DNA of 64,000 nucleotides from Balneolaceae bacterium. GTDB lineage: Bacteria > Bacteroidota > Rhodothermia > Balneolales > Balneolaceae. Of the stretch, positions 27,459 to 36,065 are shown piece after piece (within the stretch, counting starts at the first letter, position 1; the number at the start of each line of letters is the position of its first letter). Below the pieces are notes generated by a model that saw nothing but the letters and a program-made list of their open reading frames with translations, ran no database searches and was not told the DNA's origin. The stretch lies in assembly GCA_006969905.1 (NCBI GenBank), contig CP030887.1:1178001-1242000 (forward strand), written 5' to 3'. The translations under genes were made by a program, and so were the position numbers.

Positions 27459-27800
27459 ATGCCAAAGAGGCTTATGAACATTTTAGATAAACTTAAAACC
27501 CGCTGGGGTATTGAAAACACATTTCAGGTAATCATTATCCTGGTTGTATTTGCCTGTACCGGGTTTGCCGTTCTCTATGTGAAAGAACTTGTATTTGAAT
27601 GGCTGGGAGTTACTTCCGAATTTCCATTCTGGCAACGTGCAATTATTTGGATAGTTACCATTCTGCCTGCATATAACATTCTTCTTTATATTTTTGGGAC
27701 TCTTTTCGGGCAAAGAGAGTTTTTCACGTTATTTCTTAAGAAATCACTCGGAAGATTGATTCCGGGAGGCAATAAAAGTTCCTCTACTACAAACCCTTAA
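27459..27800 (+). CDS. Small membrane protein resembling DUF6787
   Basis: About 113 aa (start could be ATG 27459 or ATG 27474, MNILDKLKTRWG). Two hydrophobic segments (about 22-42 and 58-80) follow an N-terminal KLKTRWG motif, and the second is followed by FGTLFGQREFFTLFLKK. That N-terminal K-W-G element plus FGQ-FF tail is the pattern of the Bacteroidota DUF6787 family; the assignment is by pattern only. The last 14 bp overlap the end of the convergent MmcQ/YjbR gene. Confidence 0.6.
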   Translation: MPKRLMNILDKLKTRWGIENTFQVIIILVVFACTGFAVLYVKELVFEWLGVTSEFPFWQRAIIWIVTILPAYNILLYIFGTLFGQREFFTLFLKKSLGRLIPGGNKSSSTTNP

Positions 27801-28140
27801 GCTGTTCTTTATCTTTCTTGGAAAGTGTAGAAGCGACCAAATCATAGGAGTGTGTGATCAACTCTTTAAAAAGTTCATCATCAACATCACTGAATGTTTT
27901 TACTGAATTCCAGTGAGTTTTATTCATATGCCATCCCGGGGTAATTCCTTCATATTGATCTCTCAGAATAATAGCCCGATCCGGGTCACATTTAAGGTTT
28001 ACAAAATCGAAATTATCAATATTAGTAAGAGCAAACATTTTACTAATAACTTTAAAAACTATAGTGTCCTCTCCAAAAGGAAATGCTTCGGTAACTCCCG
28101 GAAGGCCTAGGCAAAATTCCCGGTACTCTTCAATATTCAT
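27787..28140 (-). CDS. MmcQ/YjbR family protein
   Basis: 117 aa, full length. MNIEEYREFCLGLPGVTEAFPFGEDTIVFKV... and the later FVNLKCDPDRAIILRDQY and GWHMNKTHWNSV match the MmcQ/YjbR fold (CyaY-like). The family is often called a DNA-binding protein, but that function is not well proven. Its start codon overlaps the stop of the upstream gene by one base (TAATG), so the two are translationally coupled. Confidence 0.88.
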   Translation of the reverse strand: MNIEEYREFCLGLPGVTEAFPFGEDTIVFKVISKMFALTNIDNFDFVNLKCDPDRAIILRDQYEGITPGWHMNKTHWNSVKTFSDVDDELFKELITHSYDLVASTLSKKDKEQLKGL

Positions 28141-28637
28141 TAGTTCACCTTTACAAATTCGCCTTTGAATTCTTCTACAGAAGCTACGACAGTGGGTGCA
28201 ATAGTGTGAAGTAAATCTTTGGATACTATAGCTACAGAACCGCTATGCCATGTGGCGGCCATATTCGTAATATCACGCCTGAGAATCAGTTTGACAGGCT
28301 GGTAAAAGCGAAGTTCTATAGCAAAAGGATAGGTGCCGTTAGCTGCTTCCATTATGTTCACATGAACATGGAGAAAGGGGTAATCATAAGATTGTTTCAA
28401 GGTTTCCAACCCTAAAATAGTAGCGGGGGTATCTTTGAGGTCTTCAATAATTTGACTACGAATAAAACTTGGGGTCAGATTATCAACTTCCAATCCTTTT
28501 GGACGTTCAATGTTTACGACCACACCAAATTGATCGATTCCTGTAAGTGAATTACGCTCAATTTCCACTTCACTTTGGGCAAAAAGAGTAGTGCTTAACA
28601 AACAAACCATAAAAAGAGAACATATTCCGGTTTTCAT
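28140..28637 (-). CDS. Secreted protein of unknown function
   Basis: 165 aa with a clear signal peptide (MKTGICSLFMVCLLSTTLFAQ). The mature region has the alternating pattern of a small alpha/beta periplasmic protein (FGVVVNIERPKGLEVDNLTP, PFLHVHVNIMEA, RFYQPVKLILRR). No catalytic motif is recognised. Located between the haem operon end and the MmcQ gene, one-base overlap with the latter. Confidence 0.65.
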   Translation of the reverse strand: MKTGICSLFMVCLLSTTLFAQSEVEIERNSLTGIDQFGVVVNIERPKGLEVDNLTPSFIRSQIIEDLKDTPATILGLETLKQSYDYPFLHVHVNIMEAANGTYPFAIELRFYQPVKLILRRDITNMAATWHSGSVAIVSKDLLHTIAPTVVASVEEFKGEFVKVN

Positions 28638-28697
28638 ATAAGATTACTTTTTTGTTTAAAAAACCAGAAAAAAACATAATCCGCAATTGGTAAAGTA

Positions 28698-29486
28698 TTA
28701 GCTGTTCTTTTTAGCAATGATAAGCGGGTTTTGTTTATTAGGATGAGAGATGATATCCAGGGGATAATCAAAGGCAAAGCTCATTGTTTCTGTAGTAAAT
28801 ACTTCTTCAACAGAACCCTGCTGAACGGTTTTTCCATCTTTAAGTAAATGAATACAATCGGAGTATTGTGCAGCCAGGTTCAAATCATGAATTACAATCA
28901 GAACCCCAGTATTTTTTTTACAAAGTTCTTGCAAAAAACTTAGCATTTCGTGTTGATGTGCTACATCGAGGCTAGCTAAGGGTTCGTCTAAAAGCAAATA
29001 AGAAGGCTCTTCCTGTTCTATTCGGCCCCAGATCTGAGCCAGTGCACGCGCAAACTGAACACGTTGCTGCTCCCCACCGGAAAGGGTGATATAGGATTGA
29101 TCTATGAGGTGCAAGGCATCAGCTTTTTCCAGGCTGTTTTTGATGATATCTTCATCCCTTTTTGTAAGAAGCACATTAAAGTAAGGAGAACGGCCAATAC
29201 CCACCATTTCCCGAACGCTGAAGTTGAATTCCATGGATACTTTCTGACTTACAACAGCTCTTATTTTCGCGAGTTCATTAAGATTGTAATCCTGAATAGG
29301 TTTGTTATCCAGTGTTACTTCACCGGAGTGAGCGAGGTCATTACAAATAGCTTTAATAACGGATGATTTTCCTGCCCCGTTTTTACCAATTACAGCAGTA
29401 AGAATGCCCGGTTCGATGGAAATAGAAACCTGGTCAACAATTTTTCTCTTCGTTACTTGTACACTTATATTGTTTGCCCGGATCAT
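28698..29486 (-). CDS. hmuV: Haemin ABC transporter ATP-binding protein
   Basis: 262 aa from ATG at 29486, chosen because it overlaps the permease stop by 4 bp (ATGA) and gives the family N-terminus MIRANNISVQ. Walker A GKNGAGKSS near residue 34, Q-loop VSQKV, signature LSGGEQQRVQFARA, Walker B YLLLDEPLASLD and the H-loop VIHDLNLAA. Powers import of haem through HmuU using ATP. Last gene of the hmuS-T-U-V unit. Confidence 0.93.
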   Translation of the reverse strand: MIRANNISVQVTKRKIVDQVSISIEPGILTAVIGKNGAGKSSVIKAICNDLAHSGEVTLDNKPIQDYNLNELAKIRAVVSQKVSMEFNFSVREMVGIGRSPYFNVLLTKRDEDIIKNSLEKADALHLIDQSYITLSGGEQQRVQFARALAQIWGRIEQEEPSYLLLDEPLASLDVAHQHEMLSFLQELCKKNTGVLIVIHDLNLAAQYSDCIHLLKDGKTVQQGSVEEVFTTETMSFAFDYPLDIISHPNKQNPLIIAKKNS

Positions 29487-30550
29487 ATCGGATGTATTTG
29501 CGCACGATTTCTCATTAACAACCACAGAAAAAACGGAGCGCCTATGGCCGATGTGACTATCCCAATGGGAAGTTCAGCGGGAATAATAGCCATTCGTGCA
29601 AAAAGATCTGATCCCAAAAGAAGTAAAGCACCCAGCAGAATAGAAGCGGGCATAAGAAAACGATGATCGGAACCTATAATCAATCGCAATAGATGCGGCA
29701 CTACAAGCCCTATGAATCCTATGATTCCGCTGGTAGCTACTGCTGCGCCTACACCTAATGCAGCTAGTACAATTACTAATCGCTTAACGAACTCAGTATT
29801 GACACCTAAGTAGCGGGCTTCATTTTCCCCTAATAACATAGCATTTAGTTTTTTGGCAAGCATGGGAAGAATCAGAATACAAGTGAGCAGAAAGGGCGTT
29901 GATGTAAAAACGGTATCCCATACTGATCCGCCAAGGCTACCAAGTGTCCAGAAAGTGAGGTCTCTTATTTGGGCATCAGTTGCAGTAAAGATCAGGAAGC
30001 CAATACCTGCTGCGGCCATAGCATTAATTGCTATACCTGCCAGCAACATAGTGGAAACATTGGTTCTTCCTCTTTTTGAAGATATGATATATACTAAGTA
30101 CGTAGATACCAATCCTCCAAGAAAAGCAGCTATAAAAAGTAATTTTGTTTGGATAAAATCTGGAAGAAATTTATTCAATTCTTCTGCAAAAATGATAACT
30201 GCTGCTGCAAATAGTGCAGCTCCACTAGATACTCCTATCAAAGTTGGATCTGCTAAAGGGTTTCGAAAAAGCCCTTGTAAAGAAGCTCCTGAAACTGAAA
30301 GTGCGGCGCCAACCAGGATTGCCATTATAACACGGGGCAGGCGGATGTTAAATACTATTGCACTTGATTGCACCAGCTCATCTTCTGCAAGATTGATGAC
30401 CCCGAGCTTTGCAGCTATTACTTTAAGTACAGAAGAAATTTCTATAGAAACCGGACCAATACCGATTGAAAGAACAGAGAATACAACCAACCCTGCAAAT
30501 AGGGCTATTATAGTTATATAATGCTTTTTATATGCATCAAGTTGAAGCAA
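29483..30550 (-). CDS. hmuU: FecCD-family haemin permease
   Basis: 355 aa with 9-10 membrane segments. FecCD features include GAALSVSGASLQGLFRNPLADP, GVSSGAALFAA, and the coupling helix region GIIGFIGLVVPHLLRLIIG, which contacts the ATPase. The frame is preceded by an in-frame stop, so translation must begin at TTG 30550 or an internal codon. 15 nt after hmuT. Confidence 0.93.
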   Translation of the reverse strand: MLQLDAYKKHYITIIALFAGLVVFSVLSIGIGPVSIEISSVLKVIAAKLGVINLAEDELVQSSAIVFNIRLPRVIMAILVGAALSVSGASLQGLFRNPLADPTLIGVSSGAALFAAAVIIFAEELNKFLPDFIQTKLLFIAAFLGGLVSTYLVYIISSKRGRTNVSTMLLAGIAINAMAAAGIGFLIFTATDAQIRDLTFWTLGSLGGSVWDTVFTSTPFLLTCILILPMLAKKLNAMLLGENEARYLGVNTEFVKRLVIVLAALGVGAAVATSGIIGFIGLVVPHLLRLIIGSDHRFLMPASILLGALLLLGSDLFARMAIIPAELPIGIVTSAIGAPFFLWLLMRNRAQIHPI

Positions 30551-30565
30551 CTAACCAAACCAAAA

Positions 30566-31474
30566 TTAGTAATCAGATTGAATAGAGATAGATAATTCGG
30601 GATGCAAAGCTTTCATTAAATCCAGGACTGCTGATCCCAATCTGGGACCAAAGCCCAACAAATAATTTCCATCAAATGAAAGAATTTGATCTTTTCGAAC
30701 AGCAGTAGTTTGATTTACTCCGGGTGTACGTTCCACACCTGCTTTGATCTCATCATGCCGATTCTCCATTACTAGAATGTAATCCGGATTAGCTGCCAGA
30801 ATAGATTCATTAGAAACAGTTTTATAACCTTCGAATGAATTAAAAGCATTCTTACCCCCCGCAAGATTTATCATTTGTTCTGCCCCGGTATTAGTGCCGG
30901 CCACCATAAAACTACTGCTCCCTCTTACTGCCAGGATAAACAATACTGTAGGTTTTTGAATGAGGCTATTCCGTAAATCGCTGGCCTTAGCTAATTGGCT
31001 TACATTCTCATTAATCAGTTCATCTGCTTTAGCTTCTGCATCCAAGGCTTCACCAATTGCAGCTATTTTCTTAGTAGCACTTTCTACGCTTTTTTCTTCA
31101 TCGACAAGAAGGAGGCTGGTACCGGCTCCACGGATTTGTTGAAGTGCAGATTTAGGAGAGGCTTCATCACTGGCAATAATGAGAGTAGGTGTTAAAGCAA
31201 GAATTCCTTCCGATGTAATGGTTCGCACATAAGGCACTCTTTCGAGAGAAAATACCTGCCTTGGAAAAGTACTTGATTGGTCAGTAGCGATAACCTGTTC
31301 CCCAAAGCCAAGTGCAAATACAGTTTCCGTGATCGATCCTCCAATCGTAATGATCCGAGAAGTATTATCAATTGTAACCTCTACACCATCCGAACTTAAA
31401 ACAGTTTTTTGAGCAAGGGCCGATTGAAGGGGGGTGAATAGTAAGAAAGTGATAACAAGTATTACTGTTCTCAT
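30566..31474 (-). CDS. hmuT: Haemin-binding periplasmic protein
   Basis: 302 aa with an N-terminal signal peptide ending around ALAQ. Class III binding-protein layout: RIITIGGSITETVFALGFGEQVIATDQSST, VPYVRTITSEGILALTPTLIIAS, and a second lobe with GTNTGAEQMINLAGGKNAFN and the GFGPRLGSAVLDLMKALHP end. These match ShuT/HmuT haem-binding proteins. Captures haem in the periplasm for HmuUV. Its start codon overlaps the hmuS stop by 4 bp (ATGA). Confidence 0.9.
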   Translation of the reverse strand: MRTVILVITFLLFTPLQSALAQKTVLSSDGVEVTIDNTSRIITIGGSITETVFALGFGEQVIATDQSSTFPRQVFSLERVPYVRTITSEGILALTPTLIIASDEASPKSALQQIRGAGTSLLLVDEEKSVESATKKIAAIGEALDAEAKADELINENVSQLAKASDLRNSLIQKPTVLFILAVRGSSSFMVAGTNTGAEQMINLAGGKNAFNSFEGYKTVSNESILAANPDYILVMENRHDEIKAGVERTPGVNQTTAVRKDQILSFDGNYLLGFGPRLGSAVLDLMKALHPELSISIQSDY

Positions 31475-32517
31475 ACTGCAACACTTTCTGATCTGAGTTC
31501 ACTCATAAGGTCTTTCCAACTTTCCAGTTCCGGTATGCCCGGTTTCCTGACACCAAAAAAAGTGACAATATTATTATTGTCTTTGTCAAAAATTTCTAAA
31601 GAGGTAACAATACCATCCTCAGTAGGCTTTTCCACTATCCACGATTGTGCGATATGATCTTCTCTCAGGTGAAGGTTAAATTCAGGATCCAGCACATTTA
31701 ACCAGTTATCCATTTTTTTGATCTTACTCACTTTCCCAGAGTGAATTTGAATTACTCCTCCGCTTGAAACAAAAACCATAACCGGCACTTCATTTTCAGA
31801 AGCCTTTAAGAGCATCAACTCTGTTGTAGAATTATCAACCTTATAAGAAAAACGACCTTCCGCAATTTTTAAAGCACGCGTTCGGTCTACTTTGAATTTT
31901 TTAAGAAGTGGATAAAAATCATGAGTATCCTTCAATTCTGCCCATTCATTAAGAAAGGAGTTCTCATTCACTTCCGGTGAAACTTCGTAATCGCCAGTCC
32001 GTTCGGCGGTTTCTATTTTAAGCAGAGAGTTTTGGTCAGGATGCTTAAACTTTGAAATCAGGGCATTATATGCAGGCAGCTTGTCTTCGTTCATAAGATA
32101 GATTTTATGAATAGCCGTACCATATTTGTCAAAAAACTGTACGCTGTAAAGTGTACCACGAGAATTTTTTACCGGTACTGCGAAGGCAAAACCAAATTTC
32201 CCGGGAAAAATTCTAAGATCGATATCCGGGTCCAGAACTAAACCAACATGTTTGTTGAAACTGATATTATGGTATTCACCTTTTCGTTCGTGAACTACAG
32301 ATTCATTCCGGGTAAGTGCCATTACATAGCCAAGTTGCTCAACTTCTGAGAATAGCCCCGACCAGTCTTCTTGTAAACGAATCGCATCTTTTTGAGTGGA
32401 AACAAGCTCGGCTTCGCTTACATCCAGGCGATCTGCGGCATCTTTGATTCTTAATTTCGGGAATTGTTCTTTAAGCGCATCCCATGCTTTTTTGAGTGAG
32501 GTTTTTGAAGGGTTCAA
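31471..32517 (-). CDS. hmuS: Haemin-degrading / haem-handling factor (HemS/HmuS family)
   Basis: 348 aa cytoplasmic protein of two repeated halves: residues about 30-165 (GYVMALTRNESVVHERKGEY, FPGKFGFAFAVPV, SVQFFDKYGTAIHKIYL) and about 200-345 (LLKASENEVPVMVFVSSGGVIQIHSGKVSKIK, DPEFNLHLREDHIAQSWIVEKPTEDG, SLEIFDKDNNNIVTFFG). This matches ChuS/HemS/HmuS, which store or degrade haem. It starts with TTG at 32517, preceded 18 bp upstream by a 17-bp palindrome and overlapped by a larger hairpin. First gene of the hmuSTUV unit. Confidence 0.88.
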   Translation of the reverse strand: MNPSKTSLKKAWDALKEQFPKLRIKDAADRLDVSEAELVSTQKDAIRLQEDWSGLFSEVEQLGYVMALTRNESVVHERKGEYHNISFNKHVGLVLDPDIDLRIFPGKFGFAFAVPVKNSRGTLYSVQFFDKYGTAIHKIYLMNEDKLPAYNALISKFKHPDQNSLLKIETAERTGDYEVSPEVNENSFLNEWAELKDTHDFYPLLKKFKVDRTRALKIAEGRFSYKVDNSTTELMLLKASENEVPVMVFVSSGGVIQIHSGKVSKIKKMDNWLNVLDPEFNLHLREDHIAQSWIVEKPTEDGIVTSLEIFDKDNNNIVTFFGVRKPGIPELESWKDLMSELRSESVAV

Positions 32518-32570
32518 TGGAGAAAAAATTTATTATTTAGAATAATTCTAAATTAAAAACTTTTTCTCCA
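32518..32570 (-). promoter_or_regulatory. Nested inverted repeats at the hmuS start
   Basis: TGGAGAAAAA at 32518-32527 is the exact complement of TTTTTCTCCA at 32561-32570, enclosing the TTTAGAATAATTCTAAA operator. The outer stem abuts the hmuS TTG start codon and would place the ribosome-binding region in a hairpin of the mRNA. It may add translational control or simply be part of a larger protein-binding site. Confidence 0.4.
32536..32552. promoter_or_regulatory. Haem/iron operator upstream of hmuS
   Basis: TTTAGAATAATTCTAAA is a perfect palindrome, readable as 8-1-8 or as TTTAGAA-nnn-TTCTAAA. It lies 18 bp before the hmuS start. A second site with the same half-sites is placed the same way before hmuR. 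The motif has the Fur-superfamily form and resembles the alphaproteobacterial Irr box. The regulator is not in this window. Confidence 0.6.
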
Positions 32571-32571
32571 T

Positions 32572-32603
32572 AAAAAAAACCCGTTTTTTCACAAACGGGT
32601 TTT
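32572..32603 (-). terminator. Terminator of the hmuRY transcript
   Basis: AAAACCCGTTT (32576-32586) pairs with AAACGGGTTTT (32593-32603), an 11-bp stem with a 6-nt loop. On the minus strand it is followed by eight U. It lies 48 nt after the hmuY stop and separates hmuRY from hmuSTUV, so the two units need separate promoters. Confidence 0.85.
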
Positions 32604-32650
32604 ACGAGTAAACTAACTAATAAACCGTATTTGATACGAGTTATTACTTT

Positions 32651-33718
32651 CTATTCGAAAAATCTGGAGCCATCAGCTTGGATAGCATATTCAAAAGTAT
32701 AGTACCTGGAAGCCGAACGAGTATCCGGATTAATGAACTCTTGAGAAGTTACATCAGGATTTCCTTGATAGTAACTGACAATTCGTACTTTCGCATATTC
32801 GTCGTCTGCGGTTTTAAAGACAAGAGTGATTCCTTCAATAGGAAGGATTGCAAAAACCGGTACATTATTTGCGGTGTATGTGTACCAGGTTTTATTAGTT
32901 CCTACATATCCTTCAATAGGAGCTTCTGTAACTGCAGAAAAGTCAATATTTAGTGCCTGTAGCCCACCTCCATTTTCAATATTACCAAAAATCGAAGTTC
33001 CTTGAAGGCCAATATCCCACTGTGAAGATGAAGCGTCTTCAATGATTTCTCCTGTAGTGAAATCAAAATATGTAATAGTATCTTCGTGGAATAGCTTAGT
33101 GCTCCCATCATTTTGAATAGTATAGTTAAATGTAAAATACTTAGAACTTGGGCGAGTCATAAAGCTGGCAAATTCAGGGGTACTGGTATCGGGGTTGCCC
33201 TCATAGTAGCTAAGAATTTGAACTTTTGCGTATTTTCCATCCGGTTTTTTTACTACCAAAGTTTCATTTTCATTAGCTAAAACAGCATGCTTTGGTCCGT
33301 TAGGCGCTTCTCCCGTGTAGGTATACCAAGTATTGTTACTTGCTTCAAAACCGGTTTCAGGTGCGGTTTCTACATCAGCATATGGCGTTTGAAGTAACTG
33401 GATACCACCCCCGTTTCCTGAATTTGCGAGAATGGTAGTTCCTCCAAAAGCAATATCCCAATCCGAAGAAAGTGAATCTGAGATAGTAGAACCCGTTTCT
33501 AGATCGTAGAAAGTATATCCTGGTGAAGATTCTGTATCTCCCTCAACATCTTTATCTGGTTCAGCAGGCGCAAATATAGTATTTACATTTGCAGCTATAT
33601 CAGAAGCAATTTTTGCTTCTACTGCAGCAGGGCCATCATTTCCGGAATCACTACATGCTGTAAAAATAAAAAGTGTAGTCGCAAAAAGCAGTGGTATATT
33701 TACTCTTTTTGTTTTCAT
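32651..33718 (-). CDS. hmuY: HmuY-like haem-binding lipoprotein with two tandem domains
   Basis: 355 aa. Lipobox FTAC with Cys22, a short linker, then two copies of an HmuY-like domain, about residues 67-210 and 214-355. Matching elements in order: YTFYDLETGSTI / ITYFDFTTGEII, SSDWDIAFGGTTI / SSQWDIGLQGTSI, NGGGIQLL / NGGGLQAL, TWYTYT / TWYTYT, KYAKVQILSYYEGNPD / EYAKVRIVSYYQGNPD, KYFTFNYTIQNDGS / RYYTFEYAIQADGS. Known HmuY proteins have one domain and capture haem at the cell surface for HmuR. Directly downstream of the receptor gene (15 nt). Which residues would bind iron in this divergent version is not clear. Confidence 0.82.
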   Translation of the reverse strand: MKTKRVNIPLLFATTLFIFTACSDSGNDGPAAVEAKIASDIAANVNTIFAPAEPDKDVEGDTESSPGYTFYDLETGSTISDSLSSDWDIAFGGTTILANSGNGGGIQLLQTPYADVETAPETGFEASNNTWYTYTGEAPNGPKHAVLANENETLVVKKPDGKYAKVQILSYYEGNPDTSTPEFASFMTRPSSKYFTFNYTIQNDGSTKLFHEDTITYFDFTTGEIIEDASSSQWDIGLQGTSIFGNIENGGGLQALNIDFSAVTEAPIEGYVGTNKTWYTYTANNVPVFAILPIEGITLVFKTADDEYAKVRIVSYYQGNPDVTSQEFINPDTRSASRYYTFEYAIQADGSRFFE

Positions 33719-33733
33719 GATATGAATAGTTTG

Positions 33734-36046
33734 TTAGTGAAGTTTTATGTTTAATTGAGTGTAAAATGTTAAGCCGGGATTCGATGGCAGGAACTGGGCA
33801 TCCTGGAAGTTTGAAATATTATCCACGCCGAACATCCATCGGATTTTTTTCCCAAATGTTTTAGCAACTGAAAAATTCAGGATGGTTTTATCAAAAGCTT
33901 CTTCAACATTATTTGCTTTGAAGACATATTCATTCCGGTCAATACGTTCGTTTCCATTAAAATCGATACCAAACCGTCCACGAAAAATGGCTCTGAAACT
34001 GGTTTCCAGGTCAATTTTTTCAATGAAGTAAAAAAGTTTCAGGTTCGCATTATGTTTGGATCTGTTTGGGAGCACTCCATATTCAGTTCGGTTTCTGGAA
34101 ACAACCACACCGTTTATTACTTCATCGAATGGAACCTTGAATTCCTGTCTCGCATCTAAAAACTGGTATCCAACACCCACCCTGAGTCCAGGAATTTTTT
34201 CGGGGGTTAACTGAAGCACTGATTCAAAGCCTTGCGTATAGACTTGATCTAGATTAAAGTATGAGAATACAGATTGGGCATTGGTTTTTAAAGCGATTTG
34301 TTGCCAGTCAATCATATTCTGCACATTATTCCGGAAGAAGTTTATTTTAAACTGAAGTGAATTAGTCGGGAACAAATCAAACCCGGCATTATAGGAGAAA
34401 GACCTTTCTGCATTAATGTCAGTTACATTGTTTGGAGATATAAGTACTGAATCTATTCTTCCGCTTTCCTGAAGCTGCTGCATTCCTTCTATTACTGTAG
34501 AAGTTCCAAAAACAGTATAGCCAACTGTTGCATTGGTAAAGTTCAGAAACAATTGGTTAAAAGCAGGAGCTTTAAAGCCCCTGCCAACCGAAGCGCGGAA
34601 ATGAATTTTGTTATTAGGTTTAAAAAGAGTAGAAAATTTAGGACTGAACTGTGAACTGTACTCGCTGTGATTATCAAATCGAAATCCTCCTGTAAATGAA
34701 AGTTTTTCAGACACCTTCCATTCATGCTGTCCAAATAAAAAATAACTTGTAAAAGTGGGAACATCTGCATAATTATCAGAAATCAGGTCTTCCTGAGTTA
34801 AGCCTACACCACTTACAGAGGTATGTTCATCAGACCAAAAAGTGGAGCTTTTAAATTCTATTCTGGTTAGAGCTTGATCGAACTCTCCTGAAAAAAAGTC
34901 TTCTTGTGTCTCGTTATTAATCTCATTGCTTTCGCTTAAAAACCGGCTGGTAAAGCCGATTAACTCAAATAACTGCTTGTTTCCTAATGTGTAAGTAATT
35001 TCCGGGCTGAAGCTGTAATCTTTTTGGGATTGATCTCCACTGATAGTTATACTTTGTTGGCTAGTCGTGGCCTCAGCCAAGTAACTCAGGTCTTCCTGAA
35101 AGTATCTGCCATTTAATCTGACGATCATGCGATCAGAAGCACGATAGTTAAGGCCCCCGGAAAATGTATAATTATGAAACTCAGGCACAGTTGGTGCCAA
35201 ACTCTCTTCATCCAGGTCATAACCATCTGACCCATTTATATTGGCAAAGAAACGTCCATTGATACGATTTTTTTTAAATGTAATATTTGAACTGCCATCA
35301 AAGCTGTTATTTGTTCCATAGCGGGAGTTAATATCCCATTGAAAAGGATCACTACCCTTATCAGTAATAATATTAATAACCCCAGCAAGCGCGTCACTAC
35401 CCCATAAAGCCGAAGAAGGGCCTTTTACGATTTCAATTTGTTCAACATTACCGATAGCAAGCCTTGTTAAATCCAGTGTGCCCGCAGAGCGGCCAATTAC
35501 CGGTTGATTGTCTATCATGATTAATGTGTATTCAGGATCAAAGCCCTGCACTTGTATCCCTGTACCATGATCAGAAACAATATTCATACCAATTTGCTCA
35601 CTGAGTATATCACTAAGCCGCATGCTACCTGATAATTCAATTTCTTCTTCATCAATTACCGAGACAGGTACACTGGTATCTTCAAGTTTTTTTTCTGTTC
35701 GTGATGCAGTTACAACTACCCGGTCATTGCCATAAATACGTTCCTGAAGAAATACTTCCAGATCCAGCTGGTTACTTTTTAATAAATCTACAGCAATTTT
35801 TTCGTCTCTAAACCCAATACGCGATACAGTCAATACATAAGAACCGGGCTCTAAATTTTTAATCACAAATGAACCATCAGAACCTGTAACGGCCCATTTT
35901 TTTGAGGAAAGATAAATATGTGCATCTTCAACAGGAGTACGGTCAGAGGAATATACCTTTCCCCCAATAGACAAAGTCTGGGCAGAGATGGCCGTACTAG
36001 TCACAAAAAAAATACTTCCAAGCAGGAAGTTTTTAATAAAAGCCAT
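33734..36046 (-). CDS. hmuR: TonB-dependent haem receptor
   Basis: 770 aa. Signal peptide (about 1-22), a CarboxypepD_reg-like domain (about 25-105), then the plug with VVVTASRTEKKLEDTSVPV, IMIDNQPVIGRSAGTLDL and the strong IEIVKGPSSALWGSDALAGVINII motif, then the barrel. Haem-receptor type FRAP-like region: GFRFDNHSEYSSQFSPK and FRASVGRGFKAPAFNQL, where canonical haem receptors often have FRAP/NPNL. Its function is supported mainly by the neighbours: HmuY 15 nt downstream and haem ABC genes after it. Transcription is probably controlled by the TTTAGAAccgTTCCAAA site 19 bp upstream. Confidence 0.87.
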   Translation of the reverse strand: MAFIKNFLLGSIFFVTSTAISAQTLSIGGKVYSSDRTPVEDAHIYLSSKKWAVTGSDGSFVIKNLEPGSYVLTVSRIGFRDEKIAVDLLKSNQLDLEVFLQERIYGNDRVVVTASRTEKKLEDTSVPVSVIDEEEIELSGSMRLSDILSEQIGMNIVSDHGTGIQVQGFDPEYTLIMIDNQPVIGRSAGTLDLTRLAIGNVEQIEIVKGPSSALWGSDALAGVINIITDKGSDPFQWDINSRYGTNNSFDGSSNITFKKNRINGRFFANINGSDGYDLDEESLAPTVPEFHNYTFSGGLNYRASDRMIVRLNGRYFQEDLSYLAEATTSQQSITISGDQSQKDYSFSPEITYTLGNKQLFELIGFTSRFLSESNEINNETQEDFFSGEFDQALTRIEFKSSTFWSDEHTSVSGVGLTQEDLISDNYADVPTFTSYFLFGQHEWKVSEKLSFTGGFRFDNHSEYSSQFSPKFSTLFKPNNKIHFRASVGRGFKAPAFNQLFLNFTNATVGYTVFGTSTVIEGMQQLQESGRIDSVLISPNNVTDINAERSFSYNAGFDLFPTNSLQFKINFFRNNVQNMIDWQQIALKTNAQSVFSYFNLDQVYTQGFESVLQLTPEKIPGLRVGVGYQFLDARQEFKVPFDEVINGVVVSRNRTEYGVLPNRSKHNANLKLFYFIEKIDLETSFRAIFRGRFGIDFNGNERIDRNEYVFKANNVEEAFDKTILNFSVAKTFGKKIRWMFGVDNISNFQDAQFLPSNPGLTFYTQLNIKLH

Positions 36047-36065
36047 TAGATTGATCTCTTCTCAA

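Noticed and set aside
29853-30521. 222-codon plus-strand open frame opposite hmuU
   Set aside because: Antisense shadow of a FecCD permease; hydrophobic codons on one strand suppress stops on the other.
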